The notes beneath the pieces were generated by a model. The model did not search any database. It was not told where the DNA came from and was given only the letters and a program-made list of their open reading frames with translations. A program made the translations under genes and the position numbers. Below, piece by piece: positions 53,841 through 62,609 of a stretch of 64,000 nt of DNA. The DNA comes from Symbiodinium microadriaticum (Eukaryota; Sar; Dinophyceae; Suessiales; Symbiodiniaceae), in the NCBI GenBank assembly GCA_001939145.1, contig LSRX01001120.1, forward strand, positions 1-64,000, in the 5' to 3' direction. The stretch's first letter is position 1. Every line of letters starts with the position of its first letter.

Positions 53841-54020
53841 CTGTTGCTCCTGAGCTTTGGAACAGCGACTGGCTGCCTGGCTTCCTTCGTGTCAACATCT
53901 GCGACTCAAGCGCTTTGAGGCATTTCTGTGGATGGGCAACGTGGGGCATCTGGGGCTCCTGTTCAGCGTCTTGCGGCCAAGGCCGCACTTATGTAGCCTC
54001 AGGTTGCTTGTCGCAGTGAT
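53841..54020 (+). CDS. TSP1 repeat exon, last one in the window
   Basis: PELWNSDWLPGFLRVNIC..., then C-GWATWGIWGSCSASCGQG, RTYVASGC. The core is perfect (WxxWxxWxxCSxSCGQGR) and uninterrupted. The frame stops at 54,019. No transmembrane or anchor sequence follows that would mark the end of the protein. Confidence 0.88.
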
Positions 54021-54500
54021 GTGGTGACTCGTTGACTTATGCGAGGGTACCGACAGCGGCGAAGGCACCTTCAGTGCCCAGCTTGGCAACTGATGACGTC
54101 ATCCGACAGACGGAACGCAGAAGGACCGGCCCTGAGATGCAAGTGAATCTCAGGCTGTCGGACAACCCGGATGCTCTTCTGCCCCTCGGATGTTTGAGCT
54201 ACAGACATGGTCACTGGTTGAGCAGTTAGTTTGACAACACTGAGCGTTTGACTTTAGGATTGGCCGCGACATGATCCAAGAGTACGATGATCTCGTGCAG
54301 AGAACGGAGGATGCTTTGCATGCTTTTGAATCTGGCTGTCCACCATGGCAGCATTGCGAACCAGAGGTGTGGTCGGTTCGGCTCCAACCGTCAGTGCGGC
54401 TAGACCGGAAGCGACCGATGCATGCTCAATCGAGAGTCGGGAGAGACGACGGAAGGAAGAGAGGCAATCTGCTGTAGTGCAGAGAACTGTTTTTGTTTGT
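54021..54500. other. Short frames between TSP1 region and glycosyltransferase
   Basis: A frame at 54,271-54,400 (MIQEYDDLVQRTEDALHAFE, then CPPWQHCEP) is protein-like and could be the true end of the TSP1 gene or an upstream exon of the next gene. No family is recognised. Confidence 0.3.
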
Positions 54501-54504
54501 ACAG
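54501..54504 (+). promoter_or_regulatory. Candidate trans-splice acceptor (ACAG) for the GT25 mRNA
   Basis: A pyrimidine-rich run (CTGTTTTTGTTTGTACAG) ends at 54,504, 18 bases upstream of the ATG at 54,523. Dinoflagellate mRNAs receive a spliced leader at such AG sites. It could equally be an internal intron acceptor. Confidence 0.35.
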
Positions 54505-54522
54505 ATCTGCTGTCTTGGCCCG

Positions 54523-55815
54523 ATGGCGATTTCCAAGCCGCGCTTCTGGATGCTAGCTCTGAGCTTAGCCGCATCGGGAAGGACCTTTCTGCAATTCTGG
54601 AGCTCCTCTGCAGCGACTCCCGGACGGCTGGGAAGCCGTCGAGTCAGGTGCTTTTCTGCGGACACCCCTCAGATTTCTAACTGTTTCTTGATCAGCACAG
54701 ATTGCGCAAACGAGCGGAGGAGCAACGCCTTAGCTGCTTTGGAGACTGTTTGCAATCCACGGGTTCGTCTATTCAAGCGTGATGTGGCCGATGGTGCCCG
54801 CGGTTGCTACTTCTCGCATCTTGCAGTTTACGAGGAGGTCACTTCTGAAGGTATGCCCTGGGCTGTGATATTCGAAGACAATGTCCTGGTTCTTTCTGCT
54901 TCCGACCTAAAGACCATGCTGGACACATTGGATGAGTGGGCGAGTGCGGCGACTTCCTGGAAGATTCTGCACCTGAGCCTGGTGCATTCCGCCGCCTCAC
55001 TGAAGCTTCGAAAAGCAGACGCACAGAAGGATGCTCAGGTGCTCGGGGTTGCCGGGGTCGTCAGAGTCGAGCGCACAGCACCTGATTGGTACGGTCCCGT
55101 GAAGATCGAACGTGCTCCCGGCCTTGGCACGACGGCTTACGTCATCTCCTCAGAAGCGGCAAAGGACGTTCTGAAAAGACACGCCGAGACCGGCTACACG
55201 CAGCCCATTGATGACTTGCTCGTCGAGCCTGGGCTGTGAATCCCTGTGTCGATGTGCAACCGCTTAAGGGGTGCTTAAGGGGTACGTGGTTGCACTGGCA
55301 ACATGCGACATGACAGTGCAGCAGAGCACAAGTGGCTGGCTATGCGTGATGAGTCGCAACAACATTAAACGATGCTTGTCGGCTCGGACGGCCTTTGACC
55401 TGTCGTGCCTTCGACCCCCAGTTGAAAGTTCCAGGTTCCGGGATGTCAGACTACTCGCGTTGCTGCATGTGTGCTCTTAGGTTTTGCAACAAGTCAAGAT
55501 CGAAGAAGCGTTATGGGTCTATGTATGTGCAGTGGTTTGGATTGCTGTGGTCACCATCGTACGGCATTCGACGGTACTGGCTCAGCTCTGAGAAATCAAT
55601 GCACAATCTTGCCTCCTATGGAATGAAACGTTTGGTGCTGGATGCTTATGCGGGCCTGCTTGAAGTCTAAGGAACTGTTTGGAGCGAGTGGCACATTCGC
55701 TGCATATCCCGCTCCGGTGCATCGCGGAAGGGTTGTGAGCCTCATCAATCCAGATGCTTGGACGAACACAAATAAACTCAGAGCGGTTGGCTTATGGGTT
55801 GTCTCCTGGTGCTAG
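54523..55815 (+). CDS. Glycosyltransferase family 25 protein, two exons seen
   Basis: The ATG at 54,523 opens a frame with a hydrophobic N-terminal segment (FWMLALSLAASG), probably a Golgi signal anchor. The domain then reads NCFLISTDCANERR (first strand), GARGCYFSHLAVYEEV, WAVIFEDNVLV, GLGTTAYVISSEAAKD and PIDDLLVEPG, the ordered motifs of GT25, the family of LPS and collagen galactosyltransferases. The acidic motif is EDN where EDD is usual. Exon 1 ends at 55,235; a GT-AG intron (55,236-55,688) joins to exon 2 reading GTFAAYPAPVHRGRVVSLIN, which fits the C-terminal part. Exon 2 stays open to a TAG at 55,813-55,815, but the true end may be earlier. The start was chosen because it precedes the anchor and follows a possible trans-splice site. 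Confidence 0.85.
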
Positions 55816-57237
55816 CAGCACTTGTTCAGCACCGTTTCTTCAGCTCCTGACTGTCGGCATGTTGGGTGGAGGCCCACCGTGCAAAGCACTCTCGTCAGCA
55901 CCCTTCTGCACCATGCAGAGCCGACAACAAAGCTGTGCGAGTGATTACGTTTCGTCCGCTCGAAGTGTACAACATCTGGTTCGTACTTTTCGTGGTGTGA
56001 AAGTAGTCATGCGGTCTGGAGGGTACGCGTCTTGTCATGAGAACAACTTCAACATGTCGCGGTCGGCAGCTGGGGGGCAACACGACCTTCAACTCACCGG
56101 GGTTCCACGTGTTTTCGTCCTGAGCCGAGCTTCAGCATAACGGCATAACGGTGTGGCAGGCGCCTCCTACGGTTGCACCTCGAACCGCCTCGAAGCGCCT
56201 CGAACCGAGGACCAGGAGCTTTTTCGCGCAGTGATGTACGACCCTCGTGTTTTCAAAAACGTGGATGCGTGGCAGCATTAGTCTGGAAAACATCATGTGC
56301 CATTACAAGCCACACTCTACGTGGGTTATTTGCATGGTGTCTGCCCTGACGACCTGTGGAAGACTGTGCAATCTGTGCAGAGCCAATCAGTCTGATACGC
56401 CGCATGAAACACTTTGTGCTGTTTGTGTGCCATGCTTGCAGCTGCCTTGCAGAACAGTTTGCCCATTCCACTTGATCCATTCTTGACTCCGCATGCAAGA
56501 TGAATCATTCTGAGTGCTCGTGGCTGCCGCACGCTACTTAGGCCTTAGGCATTAAGTTGGGGTCATGCTTGCTTGGTCCATGCGGTACCAGCTTCCGAAC
56601 GTGTTGAGGCATACTTCTGTCGAAGAACGGTGCTCTCGCCGTGTGCGATTTATTCAATCATTGTTGTTTATTCCGCATTGAAGTTGTGTGGGATGGCAGC
56701 GCTGACTCCAACCATTAAGCCGGGCCGATCGAGCTAGGTTGGCAGGTGTACTTGAGACCTACTGCTGGACCTCTTTCTGGGACGGCTGTTGCTCATCCTC
56801 CTGCTCCCCTTCCTAGTACTACTACTGCCAGCCGGCCTGAGTGCGATTGGGAAGTAGGAGTGCTGGCAATCGCTGGCCTGTTCAGCCCTCGCGGTTGGCC
56901 CGGGTCGTGTGGTCTACCGGCCCAACGGGCGATGCTGGTGTCGTGTTTGGTGCATCCATAAACCTGCGCCCGTCGGCACTTGGCATTAGCTCTGCGGCCA
57001 TGTGAAGCATCATGCATGTCGCGCAGGAATGGACGCTGGTTCAGACGGGCTTATCGAGCAGCCAACTTGTTTGGGTATTTCTTGCTGCCATGGCAGTGCC
57101 TGGTGAAGAGATAGTTGCAGCTTTTGATTCGTTTTTGTCATTCGATTTTGTGGGCTTTCACTGGGATCTCCGACTTGAAGACAACCTCAGGCATGGACTG
57201 TGGGTGTAAGCATCCCCGCCTTTAGTGCGCTGTTGAG
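55816..57237 (+). other. Unassigned exons possible
   Basis: One frame at about 56,194-56,280 reads EDQELFRAVMYDPRVFKNVD, AW; a DQxLF motif of this kind occurs in several nucleotide-sugar transferases, but one motif is not enough. A frame at 57,095-57,209 (EEIVAAFDSFLSFDFVGFHW) is also protein-like. No gene is called. Confidence 0.3.
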
Positions 57238-57579
57238 ATGAGAGTGTGCAGAGCGCGGAAGAAAGCAGAAGAATGCAAAAAGGCGACTTCGTCCTTTTGC
57301 CGCCTTGGCCTTGCCTCCGAAAAAAAGAAGGGCGTCTTCGTCGGCTGTCAGGAGCTGGATGCGCGCCACTTCCGGGAGCTGGCCATGGCCTTCGCTACTG
57401 GCGGTCACAGCCTCAGAGACACAGAGGGACGTCGTCCCTTACTTACTCCGAGGATCCTTAAGGCCTTGACGCTCTCAGAGCTCTGCTCTTGGCTGAGGTG
57501 CCTGCCTGATGCTTGTCTTCATGGCGATGCGGGGCGGGACTTCTTGGGGGCAGGACCACGATTGCTGGACGTGAAATGA
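57238..57579 (+). CDS. Hypothetical protein exon (unassigned)
   Basis: A 113-codon frame starts with a Cys/Lys/Arg-rich stretch (CRARKKAEECKKATSSFC). It continues with CQELDARHFRELAMAF and TPRILKALTLSELCSWLR, which look like amphipathic helices, and ends at TGA 57,577-57,579. Helix content and lack of a good opposite frame suggest real coding. No family is recognised. It could be the last exon of a gene whose start is upstream of 57,200. Confidence 0.35.
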   Translation: MRVCRARKKAEECKKATSSFCRLGLASEKKKGVFVGCQELDARHFRELAMAFATGGHSLRDTEGRRPLLTPRILKALTLSELCSWLRCLPDACLHGDAGRDFLGAGPRLLDVK

Positions 57580-57734
57580 AGCCCGAAGATGTTCATCATG
57601 AATGCTTGATCTCTGCCGCCAAGAACGCAGTCTCTTCTTGCAAGCTCCAACTCTTCTGTTGCATGGCTTTGCTTTGTTTATGTGCGGCGAACGCACCACA
57701 AAACAGTGCCGCCCACCCTCGACAAGGAACCCAG

Positions 57735-57757
57735 GTGAGTGAGTGAGTGAGTGGGTG
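57735..57757. repeat. (GTGA)n microsatellite
   Basis: Five GTGA units, then GTGGGTGG. Confidence 0.85.
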
Positions 57758-57884
57758 GGATCTGAGAGCACTCAGCGAAAAGGCAGCCTCGCCGCCCTTG
57801 GTTTTGCTCTGCTCTTTTGTCCTCCACCCACAACGGGATACAGCGGGAGTGCATGTGTGAGTATGCGCAGAAAAGGCGCCCCCT

Positions 57885-58430
57885 CAAATCCGTCGGAGTC
57901 CATCAAAACCAATGGACATCTGTTAGTTGAGATGCAATGGAAATTCGACTAAAGTCAGATTCAAACAAACACCGTAACATCCATCGAGCGCCGTAATAGA
58001 ATCTACAAAGCAATGAAAGCCGGTTAAAATACAATTCGAAAGTCATTTAAATCGGTTGAGTTCGTTCAAAATCAATGGAAATCCGTCACGATGCCATTTG
58101 AATCTAATGGTGCTTCTACAAAAACCGAATCCACACGAAGTTCCACCGAACTCAGCTGTCAACGGAAGCGCATCACCATGCAATTAAAATCCTTTTAGAG
58201 TTGTACTCACGGAACCAACAAATCCGTTGAATTCCACCAACATCCATGGAAGCCATCGGAAGTCTCTCTATCAGAGTCCTATTCAACAAGCACTTATGTC
58301 CATTGAATTGCTTCATAATCAACCGAAATCCATTGAAGTACAATTAAAAGCGTATTCAGCAAATACCAGCATGCATTCATTTTTCTTTGTTAATCCATTC
58401 CAATGGAATGCCATGCTTCTAGGATTCAAA
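57885..58430. repeat. Degenerate repeat with AATCCRTTGAA and CAATGGAAATCC words
   Basis: The words ATCCGTTGAATTCCA, AACATCCATGGAA, ATCAATGGAAATCCGT, ATCCATTGAAGTACAATTAAAA recur in loose order every 30-60 bases over about 550 bases. The DNA is AT-rich and non-coding, probably an old satellite. Confidence 0.6.
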
Positions 58431-58439
58431 TCAGCATGA

Positions 58440-59085
58440 TGCTAGCAAAGATCCCCAAATACTGCAAGAGCACCACGACGAACATGACGACCCGGACCAT
58501 AAGGACCGCAAGTATATCCACGACCATCACTACGACCAAGACCACCAGGAGACGAGACCACCAAGCGACGACAAGGAGACCACCATGAGATAATCAGGAG
58601 ATAACCCGGAGACCAGGAGACGACCATGAGACCCATTCAATTCGGTTAAAATGTTCTTGCGAGAGTAGATCCCCAAACAGTGAAGCACCCTGCGACAAGC
58701 ACTTCAGGAGCAAGCCGCGCGCACCCCCGCCCCACCTGCACTTCTGTGTGCATCCCTGTACCCAGGATGACCACGATCACTAGGAGACCACGGCAAGACC
58801 ACCAGGACACCGAGTTCCAACGCCCGAAGACCAGCAGGAAAACCGCCACTGCTACCGCCACCTCCACCACCGCCACTGCCACCACCACCAGCGCCACCGT
58901 CACCGCCACTGCCGCANNNNNNNNNNNNNNNNNNNNNNNNNNNNNNNNNNNNNNNNNNNNNNNNNNNNNNNNNNNNNNNNNNNNNNNNNNNNNNNNNNNN
59001 NNNNNNNNNNNNNNNNNNNNNNNNNNNNNNNNNNNNNNNNNNNNNNNNNNNNNNNNNNNNNNNNNNNNNCACCCCCACCCCACTC
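58440..59085. repeat. GAC/CCA triplet-rich tract containing a 153-base N gap
   Basis: ACGACC, GACCACCAGGAGAC and CCACCG triplets run from about 58,470 to 58,916, then 153 Ns (58,917-59,069), then CACCCCCACCCC. Two copies of GATCCCCAAA-containing sequence flank it (58,449 and 58,668). The gap length is probably a scaffold estimate. Confidence 0.85.
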
Positions 59086-60599
59086 TTCTGCTAAGGTATG
59101 TCGAAGGTTTTTATCCTATGAACACAAGCTGTGACTTTACATAGACATGTGCAGGGCTATCGTACCGCGGAGGGCAGCGCGTCCTCTCGCACGTCTCGCA
59201 CTCTGCCGGATGTTGAAGTTTGTGCCTCTGAGTACAACCTTCCTATTCCAAGGTTTTCGAGAGCAGATAGTTTTCGCCCAAGAGTGCAGGAGACTGTGCC
59301 GCCCTCTGTGGAAAGATGCAATCGCTGCTTGTTGAGCATGTAGTAGCACGGCTGAGGCAGAGACAGCGAACGGAGAATACTGCCCGGGACCGAATCCCTT
59401 CAGTCACAGTTGCATGAGACGTGTCCTCGGGACGTGTCCTCATCCGAGTCTTGGTGGCAAGCGAACAAGAAATCGAGCTGGGAGCCAAGTGTGATTCGCC
59501 GTTCAAGAGAAAGTTTTCAGGAGTGTATTAGAGTCTAACCGTGTCGGTGTCCCGTGCAGGTTGCCGTGGGCTCCTCGTAGCCACGAGGAAAGTGAGTCCA
59601 GTTGAGGCTGTTTGGGGTCAGCAGTTCGTCAAGAGATTTGACGGATGTCGTGGGTCAGCTTGCCAGATGCGTCAGCTCATCGAACGTGTGGTGCCGAGAG
59701 CTTAGCTTTGTCTTCAGCAGCCCGCATTGTAGAGCTAATGTTGCGCGGCTATGTTGGATGATCGCCAGTCGTGGATTCTCCATGTGTGCTGGCATACTGG
59801 GTGGCAAGATTGCAGCCCTGTCAGGGGAACCAACAGGCAGCAATTCAGAAGTACTTACTGTCCATTTGAGGCACCAAAGAAGTGAGCCTGCGTTCTTTGT
59901 GCGCACTGTTTAATATTGCATCCGTACCCATAGGTCTCCGTAACCATGCCAAAGAAATTGTCCGTGTCGTGGCCACGGAAGCTAGTTCTACATTAGTTCT
60001 CACTTGGTGTTTCACATTGCTGATGGAATTGGCAGTTCGTAGTTCAGCCTGTGTCAGAGACGCTGTGGCTGTCCTGCAGCCCATAGGCAGCAAACACATT
60101 TACACGGTCTAGGTCCCATCACCTTTGCGAGCAAGGGGCGAGTGTTGAAGTGCAAGAAAAGATGGTGAACTGGATCCTTCCCCTTGTTTGCAAACATGGT
60201 GGCCGATGACGCGTGGATTGTGATTCGTCCGTTTGTCGTGATCCTCCCCGCCGAAGCTTTCAAAGTATGCTTGCAGGCCAAAAGGCAGATGTTTGCTCTT
60301 CTGCGCTCGTGTGATCTCATCCGACAATCACAGCCGGTAAGTAGCATCAAACAGCACTGTACGATAATGCTGATGTCCGCGAGTTCCGCATGCAATGAAA
60401 CTCTGGCTCTTACGGCTCCAGCACGCGAATTCCCAAAGACTAAGCCTGTTCAGCATATTGCATGTGGGGCTTGAAGTCGCCACCCTTCAACCTTGACAGG
60501 CTCCCGAGAACACGCTGCACAGCCCCCTTGAAAGGATTCCAGTCACTGTAAGAAAAGTAAAAGCCCGCAAGCAGCGCGCGATCAGCAGCCGGGGCGGGA
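59086..60599. other. Unassigned, one possible exon
   Basis: Frame 60,193-60,339 (FANMVADDAWIVIRPFVVIL, then AFKVCLQAKRQMFALLRSCD) is followed by GTAAGT at 60,340, a canonical donor, so it may be an exon of the gene that follows. Nothing else is recognised. Confidence 0.3.
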
Positions 60600-60870
60600 A
60601 TGTTTCAGCTGGCGGCTTTGGCACCGCAGCACTGGCGCCTTCTCCTCGCTGGGATCCCCCACGGGCACCCGCAGAGCGCTCCGATTTTGAGGCGCATGTT
60701 GGAGGCAGAGCTTTGGACCTGGACTTTGGACCGCTCGAAGTTCAAAGTTCGAAAGCCCAAGGGCGCCCGCTTTTTTGGAGGCATTCCAACCGGCGATGCT
60801 TTTCCTGGAGATTGACAAACAAGATCTCGCGGGCTTGAAAGCAAGGCCACAGTCCGAAGCTGGCATTCAA
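60600..60870 (+). CDS. TraB-like protein, N-terminal exon(s) (tentative)
   Basis: From 60,600 the frame reads ...HWRLLLAGIPHGHPQSAPIL, RRMLEAEL, resembling the strand and H-x-x-P/S-x-S start of TraB/PrgY domains. In another frame FLEAFQPAMLFLEIDKQDLA, GLKA at about 60,772-60,840 resembles the PxxVFLELDxxRxxxL block. A small intron of about 54 bases with a GA donor (TG|GACCTGG at about 60,719) and acceptor CGAAAG would join them in frame, but this is a proposal. These exons would lie upstream of the clear TraB exon at 61.6 kb. Confidence 0.45.
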
Positions 60871-60879
60871 TCACCATTC

Positions 60880-61586
60880 AACTGCCGTGCAGGTGCAGGA
60901 GTTTTGCATGACTAGCATGTCAGACACGTTCAGACGCCAGGAAAGCTTGTCCATGGCTTGTTTGCTGTTCCTGTTGCTCGCAGTGAGCCCTGTTGCCGTT
61001 TGCCGCAGGTCGGGATCATCAGATTCCGTGGCTGCAGAATGTGTCGAAGCACTGAGGCACATCCATCGCTTGCGGAAGCCAGTAATCAGGTTCCTTGCCG
61101 CCAGAGTGACCATTGATATCTGCCCAGGTGGGCGGATGGGCACAGCAGAAAACTGGCTCCAATTGACCGTGAACAACTGACGACACGCCGTCGTTTGGCA
61201 CAGAGCCTGTCCTTGCATCCGGGTCAGCTTCTGAGTTCGAGGCGTGTTAAAAAAAATTTATGCGGTTCCAAGCGGACTCCAGTGGTTGAAACAAATCTGT
61301 GGCAGGAGGCACTGGGGTACAGTGGTGCCACCGACTGCCTGCGCGACGGCTTGGAGAGAGCTCCTTCTGCAAGACTGCCCCATCTTGCATGAGGTCATGC
61401 TGGAAGAAGCTTGGTGAGGTTCAGCATGCTTCAATCAGTAAGACAAAGTCTTTGCTTGACCACAAACTTCGGACATTGTGGGATGCCTTTGCTATTAGTG
61501 TAGGAAAAATGCACAGGGTAGAACTTAAAAGCTTTAGGCGATCCCTCTTGCTTGGCACAAAACTTGAGTCCTCTTAGAGATAAGGC
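60880..61586 (+). other. Possible internal exons of the TraB-like gene
   Basis: Frames include SVAAECVEALRHIHRLRKPV (about 61,025-61,085), possibly the helix plus strand that follows the ELD block in TraB proteins, and GYSGATDCLRDGLERAPSAR (about 61,313-61,375). A hydrophobic stretch (ACLLFLLLAVSPVAVC) lies at about 60,957-61,005. Splice sites could not be fixed. Confidence 0.3.
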
Positions 61587-62578
61587 ATGCGAACGCTGAA
61601 AGTGCCCGAGGAGAGAGACGAATTCATGGCCTACCAGATACTGCTCGGTTTGGAGCGGCATCTCTCGAGTCGCTACCACTTTGCTGGCGAGGCACCCGAG
61701 GAGGAGGACCTCCTAATGCGGCGTTTGCAGCGCAGGGCCGCTGCCGAAAAAAGCCGCATCGGCGCGGCGCTGCGCTGGAGCCTCGGCGACGGCGGCGACC
61801 TCGGAGAGCGCTCGGCGCCGGCGGAGGCTCCTCCGAGGCTTCTGCTTCAGCTGGGCGAGGAGTGGGAGTCGTTCTCGGTGCCCGAGGCCCGTCCGAGCCC
61901 GGAGCACGTCGTCGTCATTTGCGGCCCTGCTCATGTGGAGGCATTGCGGCATCGCTTGGAGGCTGCCTTGGGCGATTCCAAGGCAGCGCATCGCTTCCTT
62001 GCCCAGAATGCGGGGCTCCTCCCTCGGCTTCTCATAAATGCGACGTGGAGGTGGGAGCCTGGATCCGTGCAAGATATACTCAGCATGGTGGAGAGCGTGC
62101 CGTCTCCCGACGCTGTTCACGTGCAAGGCCATGGACAAGGGCCTCTGGGGCCTGTTGGGCCTCTGGCAGCCATGGCAGCATCCGCTTCGAATGCATTGGG
62201 TCTATCGGCCAAAGTGCCTGAGAACCGTGTACCCTTTGCAGGGCCAGGTCCCCTGTTTATTCACGAGCGCTTGCGGTCACTGTCGCAAAGACCTCTTCCT
62301 GTGTGGCCCGTCTTTTTGGTGATGTACATTCTGACTCCCGTGCTGGCATTTTTGGTCATCCCGATTGCCATTGACATTCGTTGGCTTCAGGCCTCTGCGT
62401 CCTGGCCAGCTTTCCCATTCAGCGAAGAGAATCGAAGCGACGAAAACCTGTCAGGGACTGGCTGCCAGAGAGTCGAGCTCGAGCGGCTTCAAAGCTGTCC
62501 CCCCAATCTGCAGCTTTTGCGGACATCCTTGATCAGCTTCCTGCGAATTCCGAATTCTGGGTTCGTTTGTCGCCGTAG
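61587..62578 (+). CDS. TraB/PrgY-like domain protein, C-terminal exons with membrane segment
   Basis: Exon 61,587-62,393 reads VPEERDEFMAYQILLGLERH, the ERDxxMA block of TraB proteins. After an Arg/Ala-rich linker comes VVVICGPAHVEALRHRLE, the VVxxxGxxHxxG-type block that closes the domain. A long hydrophobic segment (PVFLVMYILTPVLAFLVI) follows. A GC-AG intron (62,394-62,454, GCTTCA...CTGTCAG, 61 bases) splits a Trp codon and joins to DWLPESRARAASKLSPQS, ending FWVRLSP-stop at 62,578. Without splicing the frame runs to 62,609 with a less protein-like tail. TraB-domain proteins include bacterial pheromone-shutdown and plant and animal mitochondrial outer-membrane proteins. The start codon is probably internal; the exon likely begins after CTGAAAG at about 61,604. 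Confidence 0.7.
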
Positions 62579-62609
62579 GGATGGGGACAGGCAGGCAATT
62601 CTGAGCTGA

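Larger units (their letters stand above)
31090..54020 (+). other. TSP1-repeat gene region (one giant gene or a tandem set)
   Basis: At least 25 segments on the + strand encode parts of thrombospondin type 1 repeats. The recurrent plan is: end of one repeat (PCxxxxC), then DCxxSxWxxW, then CSxxCGxGxxRxR, then GGxxC. Seventeen short introns (48-291 bases) can be placed because removing them restores this plan. Donors are GC (9), GA (5) or GT (3); acceptors are AG, followed by G in 16 of 17. TSP1 repeats are extracellular adhesion modules, so the product should pass through the ER and face the cell surface. No signal peptide, transmembrane end, start or stop was located. The J-domain at 34.2 kb and an ORF island at 47.8-49.0 kb could divide it into two or three genes. 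Confidence 0.75.

Noticed and set aside
58646..59144. Three frames spanning the N gap
   Set aside because: They read through 153 unknown bases and triplet repeats, so the proteins are undefined.
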